This document shows, in pieces, positions 1 through 6,673 of a stretch of 9,842 bases of DNA; position 1 is the stretch's first letter; every line of letters begins with the position of its first letter. The DNA comes from JAPUDQ01 sp049291395 (GTDB lineage: Bacteria > Patescibacteriota > Saccharimonadia > Saccharimonadales > Saccharimonadaceae): positions 1 to 9,842 of the forward strand of contig JBATPJ010000017.1 in assembly GCA_049291395.1 (NCBI GenBank), written 5' to 3'. The translations under genes and the position numbers were made by a program. The notes under the pieces are model-generated. The model saw only the letters and a program-made list of their open reading frames with translations, was not told the DNA's origin and searched no databases.

Positions 1-48
1 GGCTACGAGCACGCAATGGTGGATACTAGTGTGCTAGATGTTTGGTAG
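1..48 (+). CDS. possible 3' end of a plus-strand gene (partial)
   Basis: Frame 1 from the left edge is open for 15 codons, reading GYEHAMVDTSVLDVW, and ends at TAG (46-48). The other two plus frames stop earlier, at 36 and 27. A plus-strand intrinsic terminator lies about 30 nt further on at 78-102, which is what one expects behind a real plus-strand gene converging on the pseudouridine synthase. Fifteen residues are too few to name a family. The alternative is that this is plain intergenic DNA with a chance open frame. Confidence 0.35.
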   Translation, partial: GYEHAMVDTSVLDVW

Positions 49-67
49 GTCGACCGTTTAGAAACTA

Positions 68-781
68 TCAAAGATCGACCAGGTGAAATTCACCTGGTTT
101 TTCGTTGGTGAGTGTGTAGGGGCCGAAGGTGGTGCGGTGGAGGCGCGTGACGGTGTAGCCGAGGGCGGCGAAGGTGCGGCGGATTTGGCGGTTGCGGCCT
201 TCTTGCATATGTACTTCGTACATATGAGATGGATGACGGATGATGGAAGAAGGAAGAGGTGCAATACCAGGCTCGGCACTGGTGACGGTAAAGCGACTTT
301 TGCCATCGTCGAGATCGATGCCGTGGTCGGAGATCATCTGCTGGTGGAGTGGCGCGAGTGGCTGGTCGAGCTCGACTTCGTAGACTTTTGTCTTGCTGAA
401 GCTCGGGTGGGTCATGCGGTGAGCGAAATCCCCATCGTCAGTGAGCATGATGAGGCCTGAGCTCTCGCGGTCAAGTCGGCCGACGGTTTTGAGCACGTTG
501 TACCGCTGTGGCAATAAACTGTAGATCGTCGGTGCGTCGCCCTGGGCGCGGCGTGAACAGACGTATCCGACGGGTTTGTTGAGGAGCAGATAGGTGTAGT
601 TCGACTGGGCGCCGATGGTGACGCCGTCGAGGATGACGATATCAGATGGGTTGACTTGGGTCCCGAGACTGGCGACGGCGCCATTTACCTTCACTCTTCC
701 CCGCTCGATCGCATCATCGGCCTCACGACGAGATAGCCCAGCACTGTGGGCGATAAATTTGTTGAGGCGCATGGTTGTCAT
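68..781 (-). CDS. rRNA pseudouridine synthase, RsuA/RluB/RluE/RluF family
   Basis: Cytoplasmic enzyme that isomerises a uridine in rRNA to pseudouridine. The 237-residue protein has an N-terminal S4 RNA-binding domain (about residues 4-60, starting RLNKFIAHSAGLSRREAD). The catalytic motif GRLDRESSGL follows, with the nucleophilic Asp at residue 104, and the family's EGRNRQIRR segment and LHRTTFGPY stretch lie near the C-terminus. Length and domain order are normal for RsuA/RluB. Which uridine is modified cannot be told from sequence alone; RluB (23S) is the likeliest sub-type. There is no Shine-Dalgarno before the ATG at 781; instead a TATACT box ends 6 nt upstream, so the mRNA may be leaderless. 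ATG at codon 4 (770-772) is an alternative start that matches the usual family N-terminus. It lies 46 nt downstream of the response regulator gene on the same strand. Confidence 0.93.
   Translation of the reverse strand: MTTMRLNKFIAHSAGLSRREADDAIERGRVKVNGAVASLGTQVNPSDIVILDGVTIGAQSNYTYLLLNKPVGYVCSRRAQGDAPTIYSLLPQRYNVLKTVGRLDRESSGLIMLTDDGDFAHRMTHPSFSKTKVYEVELDQPLAPLHQQMISDHGIDLDDGKSRFTVTSAEPGIAPLPSSIIRHPSHMYEVHMQEGRNRQIRRTFAALGYTVTRLHRTTFGPYTLTNEKPGEFHLVDL
78..102 (+). terminator. intrinsic terminator, plus strand, inside the 3' end of the opposing gene
   Basis: Positions 78-98 form a near-perfect palindrome (ACCAGGTGAA, one central base, TTCACCTGGT), giving a stem of about 9 bp with a 3-base loop. 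It is followed at 98-102 by TTTTT. Read on the minus strand there is no U-run after the stem, so it should act on transcripts from the left edge. It sits inside the last codons of the opposing pseudouridine synthase gene, so the same bases encode that protein's C-terminus. Confidence 0.6.
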
Positions 782-787
782 ATGACT

Positions 788-793
788 AGTATA
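788..793 (-). promoter_or_regulatory. -10 box of a leaderless promoter for the pseudouridine synthase
   Basis: On the minus strand the sequence reads GGTATACTAGTCAT then ATG. TATACT (788-793) ends 6 nt before the start codon at 781, so the predicted transcription start is the A of the ATG. No good TTGACA-like -35 is visible at the usual spacing. The same TATACT-purine-G box recurs before several other genes in the window. Confidence 0.5.
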
Positions 794-827
794 CCCGACC
801 GGGGCAAAAGATGTCCCAGGATGACGT

Positions 828-1853
828 TTAGGCGGTAGGCGGCGTCGGTGCTACTGGGGCAGCTTCGGCGACGGGAGTCGTCTCGGGTACTGGGGCAACT
901 GTGGGCTGGTCGGCTTGGGTGGCTTGACCGCTGTCGACGGAAACGGTCAGAATATCGCTAGGATGCATCGGTTCAGGTAGTGAGATCGGCTGAAATTGGT
1001 CGATCTGCTGCTGCATGGCGGACTGCTCTGCTTCACTTGACTGGACAGGGGTTACATCAAGTGCTAGACCAGCTTCTTTGGCGATCTCTTTGTCGAGTAG
1101 GTCGTTGATATTGATCTGGCTAGCTGCCGGATCGTTCAGAGGAGTAATCACTCTTGCCCTGGCCTGTGGTGGTTTGGCGACTTCTGCGGTACCGGTCGGG
1201 ATTGGGAGTGGATCTGAACCAGGCGCTGGTGCGGCGACTGGCACTGGCTGCTGTGGCGGTACGACAATAGGTGCTACTGGGGCGACAGGTGGAGGGGTGA
1301 ACGCGACAGGGGCGGTTAGTGGTGTCGGCATAGCTGGCGCGACGACAGGCTGCGGTGCTACGACCGGAGCAGGAGTCGGTACCACTGGTGAGGGTGCGAC
1401 AGGAACCGGAGCTGGAACTGGAGCGATGACAGGCTGCGGTGCTGGCAGTGGTGCCGGGGCGATAGCCGGCGCCGCCGCGCCGCCAGCGTCTTCGAGGACT
1501 TCGTGGACGACGCGGACGACATCTTCGATACCGACTTGGGATTTGACGAGATAGCGGTCGGCACCGAGCTGTTCACCGCGCTGGCGCTGGTCTTCGGAGC
1601 TGAGGGCGGTCATCATGATGACACGGATGTTCTTCGTCTCGGTAGTGGAGCGCAGGATGTCGAGGAGGTCAAAACCACTAATCTTCGGCATCATCACATC
1701 GCTCACGATGAGCTGTGGACGCTCTTTGATGGCCATGGCGAGGGCTTCTTCACCGTCACCAGCTGATACGATATCGTATCCTTCGGCAAGCAAACGAACA
1801 CCGTATATTTCGCGTAGACTTTTGTCGTCTTCGACAAGCATGATTTTTGTCAT
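828..1853 (-). CDS. single-receiver response regulator with long Pro/Ala-rich tail
   Basis: Two-component response regulator, the likely phosphorylation target of the kinase encoded just upstream. Residues 1-122 are a complete CheY-like receiver: acidic pocket E8/D9/D10, phospho-acceptor D52 in VSDVMMPKISG, switch T82 and conserved K104. No winged-helix, LuxR, GGDEF or other output domain follows. Residues ~125-220 are almost pure Pro, Ala and Val, then comes a less biased segment (ARVITPLNDP, with a likely helix NDLLDKEIAKE, about 232-262), and the last 20 residues are again Pro/Ala-rich. Output is therefore probably by protein contact rather than DNA binding; that is inference. The ATG at 1853 has a perfect Shine-Dalgarno (AGGAGGT, plus-strand positions 1857-1863). 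The gene starts 45 nt after the kinase stop, so the two are probably co-transcribed. Confidence 0.9.
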   Translation of the reverse strand: MTKIMLVEDDKSLREIYGVRLLAEGYDIVSAGDGEEALAMAIKERPQLIVSDVMMPKISGFDLLDILRSTTETKNIRVIMMTALSSEDQRQRGEQLGADRYLVKSQVGIEDVVRVVHEVLEDAGGAAAPAIAPAPLPAPQPVIAPVPAPVPVAPSPVVPTPAPVVAPQPVVAPAMPTPLTAPVAFTPPPVAPVAPIVVPPQQPVPVAAPAPGSDPLPIPTGTAEVAKPPQARARVITPLNDPAASQININDLLDKEIAKEAGLALDVTPVQSSEAEQSAMQQQIDQFQPISLPEPMHPSDILTVSVDSGQATQADQPTVAPVPETTPVAEAAPVAPTPPTA

Positions 1854-1898
1854 ATTACCTCCTACTATAATTGCTCAGCGCGAAAAAATCTATAGTGG

Positions 1899-3659
1899 TT
1901 ATGTCTGGGGTGCTGCAGGAGGAGTAACTGGCTCGGTCGCAGGAGCTGGTTCGGCTGGGGTTGCGGTCGGTGCCGGAGGTGCTGTGTCTGGCGCGGGGGC
2001 TGGTGGCGTTTGAGGTGGGGCGGCTTCGGATGACGTCTCGGCTCCACTATGGAGTGCTTCTTCGGTCGGCATGCGCTGCAACTCGACGAAAAACATACTG
2101 CCTTTGCCGTAGTCACTCTCGACCCAGATGCGTCCGTCCATGGCTTCGACGAGACGACGACAGAGATAGAGCCCGAGTCCTGTGCCACCGATCTCACGAG
2201 TATCGGTGTTGTCGACGCGGTAAAATTTCTGGAAAAGGTGCGGGATGTCTTCTTTCGGGATGCCGATGCCGTTATCCACGATGCTGACGACGACATGGGA
2301 TTCGTCACCTCCGATATCGACGGAGATTTTGCCACCGGACTTCGTGTATTTGATGGAGTTTTCGATCAAGTTGGACAGGACTTCGCGGTAATGACTCTGG
2401 TCGGCGTGGATATAGTAGGCTGGCGTGATCGATGCGTTGGCCCCCAGTCTATTCACATCGGGTTCAAACGTCAGCGAGAGTTCTTTGCCGAAAGCACTCG
2501 CGAGGAGACCGTTTACCACATCACGGACGAAAGCGGTGACATCGATGGTCGAGGGGTTGTTGCCGAGGCGGCCGTCCTCGGCCTTGCTGACATCGAGCAG
2601 GTCTTGAAACAGATGGCCGAGGTGCTGGGCGGATTCGTGAGCTTTGGTTAGGAATGCCCTGGCCTTTTCATCGATAGTCGCCGTCGCAGGGTTGAGCGCA
2701 AGGCCGATGTAGCCCTCGATCGCGGCGACCGGGGTGCGCATCTCGTGACTGGCGGTGCTGATAAATTCGGCTTTTTGACGGTTTTCGACGACATCACCGG
2801 TGATATCGCGGAAGACGATGATGGCGCCTGAGCCGGTTTGCCCGACTGGCGAGATAAGTAGCGAGATAATCATCTTTTTGCCAGTGGTTGTGGCCAGACT
2901 GAGGTCGTTCCTCGTGACTGATTTGGCACCGTGTAGGACGTGCTGGATCGGATCATCGGCCTCTGGGAGCGTTTGGTCTTTGTTGTCGAACAGTTTGAAG
3001 ACTGAACGATAATCAAGCTCCATGGCGTCTTCTTTGCCCCATCCCATGATGGTCTGCGCGGCGGGGTTGATCAGCTGGATGGTGCCATGACCGTCGATCG
3101 CGATCACGCCATCGGCGATGCCGTTGATGACGATCTCTGATTTGTTGGCGACTTGGTTGAGCTCGCGCGCCAGGGCGTTGTAGGCTTTACTACCGCTGGC
3201 TTCGTTGACCTCTTTGTGGCGCCAGATAATGATGCTAATGACGAGCGGGACTGCGAAGGTCAAGACAAAGATCACTGTCTGTGAAGTATCGCTGTTGCCA
3301 GAGGTGAAGAGGTAGACGATATAGCCGACATCGGCAAGCGCAACGGTGATGAGGCCGATTAGCCCGTAGAGACCAGCAAAGATGCTGAGCAGCATCCAGA
3401 GTACGATGAACGGTGACGATACATGGCCGGTGTCGTTAATGATGAGCGCAGCGGTCGTGAGCATGAGTAAATAGCTCGCGAGCGACGCCCAGCGAGCGGT
3501 GGAGTCTTTGGCGAAGATGTAGAGTGGTAGCGAGATCACGATCGTTGCGATGCCGAAGTAGGCCGCCAGCTGTGGCACGATCAAGCTGGTGGTGGGCCAC
3601 CAGTCGGCATTGACGAAGCCCATACCCCATACCCCGACCAATACAAATGACAGCACCAA
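1899..3659 (-). CDS. membrane sensor histidine kinase with PAS domain
   Basis: Integral-membrane kinase of a two-component system; its partner is the downstream response regulator. The first ~147 residues hold five or six hydrophobic helices. A PAS domain (about 170-290, including IADGVIAIDGHGTIQLINPAA) follows, then HisKA with phospho-acceptor H305 in STASHEMRTP. The HATPase domain has the N-box (N434 in NLIENSIKY), G1 (DNGIGIP, 462-468), an F-box-like segment (FQKFYRV) and G2 (GTGLGL, 492-497). All catalytic motifs are intact. The tail after ~530 is Pro/Ala/Thr-rich, as in the regulator. The start is uncertain. TTG (3657-3659) is the first conventional start, but the frame stays open to 3725 and encodes a plausible TPFWYRRVTEI lead-in to the first helix. 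An AGAGGG sequence sits 7 nt before an ATC codon (3711-3713), so a rare start upstream is possible. Confidence 0.92.
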   Translation of the reverse strand: MVLSFVLVGVWGMGFVNADWWPTTSLIVPQLAAYFGIATIVISLPLYIFAKDSTARWASLASYLLMLTTAALIINDTGHVSSPFIVLWMLLSIFAGLYGLIGLITVALADVGYIVYLFTSGNSDTSQTVIFVLTFAVPLVISIIIWRHKEVNEASGSKAYNALARELNQVANKSEIVINGIADGVIAIDGHGTIQLINPAAQTIMGWGKEDAMELDYRSVFKLFDNKDQTLPEADDPIQHVLHGAKSVTRNDLSLATTTGKKMIISLLISPVGQTGSGAIIVFRDITGDVVENRQKAEFISTASHEMRTPVAAIEGYIGLALNPATATIDEKARAFLTKAHESAQHLGHLFQDLLDVSKAEDGRLGNNPSTIDVTAFVRDVVNGLLASAFGKELSLTFEPDVNRLGANASITPAYYIHADQSHYREVLSNLIENSIKYTKSGGKISVDIGGDESHVVVSIVDNGIGIPKEDIPHLFQKFYRVDNTDTREIGGTGLGLYLCRRLVEAMDGRIWVESDYGKGSMFFVELQRMPTEEALHSGAETSSEAAPPQTPPAPAPDTAPPAPTATPAEPAPATEPVTPPAAPQT

Positions 3660-3741
3660 GATGATCTCGGTGACACGTCGATACCAAAACGGCGTTATGA
3701 CAGTCGGAGTGATAGCCCTACCCTCTTATGGTTATAGGTAT

Positions 3742-3770
3742 ATTGTAGAGGTTTGAGAGTAAATGGTAAA
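3742..3770 (-). promoter_or_regulatory. putative sigma-70-type promoter for the kinase-regulator operon
   Basis: Minus strand: TTTACC (3765-3770), 17-nt spacer, TACAAT (3742-3747). The predicted start is near 3735, which leaves about 22 nt to the ATC codon at 3713 and about 76 nt to the TTG at 3659. A second box, TATACC (3737-3742), overlaps but has no matching -35. Confidence 0.4.
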
Positions 3771-3780
3771 GAGAGGGAGA

Positions 3781-3953
3781 GCATTGATCGTTGAGCGTTG
3801 AGCATTGATCATTGGTTGATCGTTTGACGTTGATCGTTGAAAATCGCAGATGATCACAAAGACGGGTTGATTTATTGATTCGTTTGTAGCGACCAACGAA
3901 AAATGATCAATGAAAAACTAACGATCAACGATCAATGCGTCAATGATCAACGT
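3781..3953. repeat. field of degenerate TTGATC repeats, four direct and four inverted
   Basis: The gap between the kinase promoter and the helicase 3' end holds TTGATC on the plus strand at 3784, 3805, 3816 and 3830, and its complement GATCAA at 3905, 3923, 3930 and 3945. Related units TTGAGC and TTGACG lie between them. Two pairs are exact inverted repeats: a 14-mer (3781-3794 with 3925-3938) and an 11-mer (3803-3813 with 3902-3912). A central spacer of about 60 nt separates the two blocks. No gene or convincing open frame lies here. It could form a long imperfect cruciform or RNA hairpin at the end of the helicase transcript, or be a site for a DNA-binding protein. Confidence 0.7.
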
Positions 3954-3956
3954 GCC

Positions 3957-5399
3957 CTACCGTTGTGGCTCGATGAACGTGTAGGCTTTGCCTGTTGCGC
4001 CGGCGCGTCCGGTACGACCGATACGGTGGACATAGTCATCGTAGGTGTGGGGCTGGTCAAAGTTGATGACGTGAGAGACGTTCGGGATATCGAGGCCACG
4101 GGCGGCGACGTCGGTAGCGACGAGGACACGGGTCTGGCCTGATTTGAATTTGTCGAGAGCGCGCTGGCGTTGGGGCTGCGATTTGTTGCCATGGATGGCT
4201 TCAGAGGCGTGGCCGAGCTGGCTGAGGTTGTCGCTCAGACGCTGAGCACCATATTTGGTCTCGCTAAAGACAAGGACGCGTTCGAATGCTTCGTTGCTGA
4301 GCATGTCAGCGAGCAGCTCGATCTTGTGGGCTTTGTCACGAGCTTCGACGACATCTTGTTCGACGTGATCGCTGGTCTCGCCTTTGACGACACTGACAGT
4401 GACAGGATCGTGCATCATCTCGCGGATCAGCTCGGCGATCGTCGGTGTCATGGTCGCGCTAAAGAAGAGGTTTTGGCGAGCTGGTGGCACAAAACTAATG
4501 ATACGTTTGATATCAGGCAGGAAGCCCATATCGCACATCCGGTCCGCCTCGTCGAGGACGAGCGTCTGGATGTGATCGAGACGCAGGACGTTTTGCTGCA
4601 AGAGGTCTTTGAGTCGACCCGGCGTGCCGATGATGACGTGGGGGCGACGGCGAATTTGCTGGATCTGGCGGCTGATATTCATACCCCCGACGCAGACGGC
4701 GCTATAGAGGCGTAGGTCGTGAGCGAAGGCTTTAAACTCATCCTCGATCTGGGTAGCGAGCTCGCGCGTCGGCGTGATGATAAGTACTGAGACGACACTC
4801 GGGTCGTTCATGAGCTTCTGGATGGCCGGGATCAAAAATGCTGCTGTCTTGCCGGTACCGGTATTCGCGAGGCCGAGTACATCGCGACCTTCAAGGATCG
4901 CGGGGATGGTCTGGTCCTGGATGGCGCTTGGGGTGACGTAGCCTTTGCGGCTGATGTTGTCTTGCAAGCGGTGGTTGAGCGGAAAGTCGACAAACTGGTG
5001 CTGCGACTCGTATGGTGCTTCGTCGCGGGCAACGACTGATTTGTTCACAAATTTGCTAGGGTGAATGTATTGGCCGTGGCCTTTTTTGCGGGGGACGGCA
5101 CTGCGTCCGCGGTTACCACCACCAAAGCGACTACCGCCACCAGCTGGTCGGCCTTCGCCGCGCTGTTTGGGGTAGCTATGGAAGCGTGAGCTTTGCGGCT
5201 GGCGTGCGCCGGCAGCGCGAGGCGCGGCGCCATCAGATGATGGGCCGGATGAACCGCCATAGAGGGTCTTCATGAGTTTGTCCTCTGGTGTTTGGCGACG
5301 TTTGGCACGGAAATTACCGCGTGATGGACTGCTGTTATCAGCACGGCGTGGTGCGCCTTGTCCTGATGGACGGCGCCCTGAATTTGAGTTGTTGTACAA
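3957..5399 (-). CDS. DEAD-box ATP-dependent RNA helicase, RhlE-like
   Basis: Unwinds or remodels RNA with ATP; likely roles are ribosome assembly and mRNA turnover in the cold. All core motifs are present: Q motif (GYVTPSAIQDQTIP, ~153-166), motif I (NTGTGKT, 179-185), PTRELA (210-215), GG (238-239), TPGR (259-262), DEAD (283-286), SAT (314-316), the ARGLD region (433-437) and motif VI (HRIGRTGR, 458-465). The protein stops about 15 residues after motif VI, so it lacks the basic C-terminal tail common in RhlE. Instead residues 1-115 are a disordered Arg/Gly/Ser-rich extension, presumably an RNA-binding tail moved to the N-terminus. The start is TTG at 5397-5399, with AAGGA 6 nt upstream; no in-frame ATG or GTG exists between it and the upstream stop. 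The gene is monocistronic with its own promoter at 5509-5537. Confidence 0.94.
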   Translation of the reverse strand: MYNNSNSGRRPSGQGAPRRADNSSPSRGNFRAKRRQTPEDKLMKTLYGGSSGPSSDGAAPRAAGARQPQSSRFHSYPKQRGEGRPAGGGSRFGGGNRGRSAVPRKKGHGQYIHPSKFVNKSVVARDEAPYESQHQFVDFPLNHRLQDNISRKGYVTPSAIQDQTIPAILEGRDVLGLANTGTGKTAAFLIPAIQKLMNDPSVVSVLIITPTRELATQIEDEFKAFAHDLRLYSAVCVGGMNISRQIQQIRRRPHVIIGTPGRLKDLLQQNVLRLDHIQTLVLDEADRMCDMGFLPDIKRIISFVPPARQNLFFSATMTPTIAELIREMMHDPVTVSVVKGETSDHVEQDVVEARDKAHKIELLADMLSNEAFERVLVFSETKYGAQRLSDNLSQLGHASEAIHGNKSQPQRQRALDKFKSGQTRVLVATDVAARGLDIPNVSHVINFDQPHTYDDYVHRIGRTGRAGATGKAYTFIEPQR

Positions 5400-5441
5400 A
5401 ATAGTTCCTTTTGTTTAGTGAATATGGTCGAAGTGTCTGAT

Positions 5442-5475
5442 GACATTCTCTCTATCAAGATAGCGAGAAAGTGTC
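5442..5475 (-). promoter_or_regulatory. imperfect stem-loop in the helicase 5' leader
   Basis: The ~100-nt leader between the predicted start site (~5502) and the TTG (5399) contains an imperfect inverted repeat, GACATTCTCTCTATC against GATAGCGAGAAAGTGTC, with a short loop. Long structured leaders are typical of cold-inducible DEAD-box helicase mRNAs, where they support autoregulation. That role here is inference. Confidence 0.35.
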
Positions 5476-5508
5476 ACAGATGACTCGATATCCATACTAG
5501 ATACTTCC

Positions 5509-5537
5509 ATTATAGCACAGGCGTTTACAATAGTCAA
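5509..5537 (-). promoter_or_regulatory. near-consensus promoter of the helicase gene
   Basis: Minus strand: TTGACT (5532-5537), 17-nt spacer, perfect TATAAT (5509-5514). It is the best match to a housekeeping promoter in the window. Predicted transcription begins near 5502, giving a 5' leader of about 100 nt. The 10-mer TAGTCAATGA covering the -35 (5531-5540) recurs exactly at 6104-6113 over the -35 of the next gene. Confidence 0.75.
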
Positions 5538-5588
5538 TGATCATGCTCTAACATAGGTCGGAGATGATGTATCGCTGCCCGTGGTGGT

Positions 5589-6053
5589 CTACCACTGTTT
5601 GGTGGCGCGAAGGCGGCGGAGGACGATGACTAGGAGCGGGATGGTGACGATAAGGGGTAACGCCTGGTACATGGAGACGTACACCGACATATTATCGAGC
5701 ATCTTATAGGGCAGCTGTATAAACGATGTCAGCCAGCTAAGACTCATCATGATCAAGCCAGCAGAGAACGTGACGAGGGTGACGTCAAACACAGAGCTGA
5801 GCGTCAGCGCGCGGTTGCGTCGCGACAGATAGACGACAAGCCAGATGAAGGCTATTATCATGGTCCCGATAAACCAGATGATGTAGGCACTGAAATTGTC
5901 ATTTTCTGGCATCTGTAACGCCATATAATAGGCATTTTGCACGATCTGCATGACGAAGGCCAGTCCGGCGGCGCCAACGAAGAGTTTTTGTAGTGTCGGT
6001 ACGACGCTTGATGATCGCGTTGATGATTTTGCCGGAGTTTTCGATGTGGCCAT
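5589..6053 (-). CDS. four-helix integral membrane protein of unknown function
   Basis: The 154-residue protein has a short Ser/Thr/Lys-rich cytoplasmic N-terminus (1-20) and four hydrophobic helices at roughly 24-46, 56-76, 87-110 and 125-146. A basic patch (SRRNR) follows helix 2 and another (RRLRATK) lies at the C-terminus, consistent with both ends inside. I do not recognise a family and see no catalytic motif. The ATG at 6053 has an AAGGA Shine-Dalgarno about 6 nt upstream, and a promoter lies at 6083-6110, so it is an independent unit. The stop (5589-5591) lies about 75 nt before the helicase gene's -10/-35 region, without an obvious intrinsic terminator between them. Confidence 0.8.
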   Translation of the reverse strand: MATSKTPAKSSTRSSSVVPTLQKLFVGAAGLAFVMQIVQNAYYMALQMPENDNFSAYIIWFIGTMIIAFIWLVVYLSRRNRALTLSSVFDVTLVTFSAGLIMMSLSWLTSFIQLPYKMLDNMSVYVSMYQALPLIVTIPLLVIVLRRLRATKQW

Positions 6054-6082
6054 GATAATCCTTATGGTTCGTTAATAATGCC

Positions 6083-6110
6083 AGTATAACAAGTGCCTTG
6101 TACTAGTCAA
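6083..6110 (-). promoter_or_regulatory. promoter of the four-helix membrane protein gene
   Basis: Minus strand: TTGACT (6105-6110), 16-nt spacer, TATACT (6083-6088), with TGT directly before the -10 as an extended -10 element. The predicted start is about 22 nt before the ATG, leaving room for the AAGGA ribosome site. The box is followed by GG, like the other TATACT boxes here, but this gene does have a leader. Confidence 0.6.
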
Positions 6111-6130
6111 TGACACCGTGAACCCACTTC

Positions 6131-6160
6131 AAAAACCTAGGAGTCTGGCTCCTAGGTTTT
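6131..6160 (-). terminator. strong intrinsic terminator after the 81-aa gene
   Basis: A perfect 12-bp stem (AAAACCTAGGAG at 6132-6143 pairing with CTCCTAGGTTTT at 6149-6160) closes a 5-base loop. On the minus strand it is followed by TTTTT then G. It lies 34 nt beyond the stop of the minus-strand 81-aa gene and upstream of the next promoter, so it insulates the two units. It could also stop plus-strand transcripts, as TTTT ends the stem in that direction. Confidence 0.8.
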
Positions 6161-6193
6161 GGGAATGTGGTGTAATATGTTGATTCGTATCGT

Positions 6194-6439
6194 CTATCGG
6201 CTGATCGTCATCAGTGTCCAGGCGCTGTCGTCGTGGCGCAGGCGGTAGTGCGCTTCGCCGTCAAACATATCCCAGAGGCGAGTCATGTGGCCGTTACTTT
6301 TGATCAGGAGCCGGATGCCTTCGCTGATAAACGTCAACGTGCGGCCTTCGAACTCGATGCGGCGCGGCACCGGCTCAAAATGTCGGTCAAACGTCACGGC
6401 ACTCACCTGCACTGTCTGGTTGATTATCTTCTTTGTCAT
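6194..6439 (-). CDS. 81-aa hypothetical protein, weakly DUF6504-like
   Basis: Small soluble protein without signal peptide or membrane helix. Predicted strands dominate, with PRRIEFEGRTLTF near residues 25-37 and a C-terminal HYRLRHDDSAWTLM segment. The pattern of a basic strand with a GR turn, followed by YxLRxDxxxWxL near the C-terminus, resembles proteins of the DUF6504 type from memory; this is a weak resemblance and not an assignment. The ATG at 6439 has a purine-rich AGAGGGGG stretch 9-16 nt upstream. Immediately upstream on the same strand lies a structured RNA ending in an intrinsic terminator (6471-6508), so expression may be controlled by transcriptional read-through. A terminator follows at 6131-6160. 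Confidence 0.65.
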   Translation of the reverse strand: MTKKIINQTVQVSAVTFDRHFEPVPRRIEFEGRTLTFISEGIRLLIKSNGHMTRLWDMFDGEAHYRLRHDDSAWTLMTISR

Positions 6440-6470
6440 CGTTCCATTCCCCCTCTATAAATTTGAGATT

Positions 6471-6508
6471 AAAAAAGACTGACAATCTGGTTAGAACTAA
6501 CCTGTCAG
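6471..6508 (-). terminator. intrinsic terminator 31 nt before the 81-aa start codon
   Basis: Outer stem CTGACA (6503-6508, minus strand) with TGTCAG (6479-6484), a 4-base bulge, inner 5-bp stem GGTTA/TAACC with a 4-base loop, then TC and six T. Its position between the structured RNA and the ATG at 6439 is the classic place for a regulated attenuator. Confidence 0.75.
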
Positions 6509-6668
6509 CGAACGTTGGTGGAGATGGTACTACATGGATACGGTGTCGCGCCGTTCAATCGCGTCACTAATAACCGAGGTAGCAGATGGGCGGTAGCGAA
6601 GTACCGCAGATTGTATGTAAGTCCGAGAGTGGAAGATCGCTTGGGAGCGATAGTACCCTCGTAACTAT
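6471..6668 (-). ncRNA. structured RNA of ~200 nt: attenuator leader or independent sRNA
   Basis: Minus-strand unit bounded by a TATACT box (6674-6679) and an intrinsic terminator. Visible helices are: 6636-6651 (ATCGCT, 4-base loop, AGCGAT); 6590-6607 (GCGGTA, 6-base loop, TACCGC); 5'-terminal ACTATC/GATAGT (6664-6669 with 6649-6654); and a long-range 7-bp pair, 6651-6657 with 6526-6532. The last two share bases and are mutually exclusive. The terminator is CTGACA/TGTCAG around GGTTA/TAACC (6479-6508), then six U (6476-6471). No long open frame fills it on either strand. The 81-aa gene starts 31 nt past the U-run, so this may be a riboswitch-like attenuator; the alternative is a free sRNA. 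I do not recognise it as 6S, SRP, RNase P, tmRNA or T-box. Confidence 0.6.
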
Positions 6669-6673
6669 CACCT

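Noticed and set aside
1015..1554. 179-aa plus-strand open frame, rich in Gly/Ala/Thr
   Set aside because: It is the antisense of the Pro/Ala-rich tail of the response regulator; the receiver domain on the other strand is unmistakable and the composition is a mirror artefact.
2049..2651. 200-aa plus-strand open frame opposite the kinase
   Set aside because: Lies wholly antisense to the HisKA/HATPase region whose motifs are intact; no ribosome site and no recognisable motif.
3781..3953. CRISPR array
   Set aside because: Units are about 6-14 bases, irregularly spaced and in both orientations, with no unique spacers of constant length.
6471..6668. 6S RNA, SRP RNA or T-box identity for the structured RNA
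   Set aside because: No SRP GGAAG-type loop and no T-box AGGGTGG motif in the right place; the 7-bp long-range helix is not enough to call a 6S rod.
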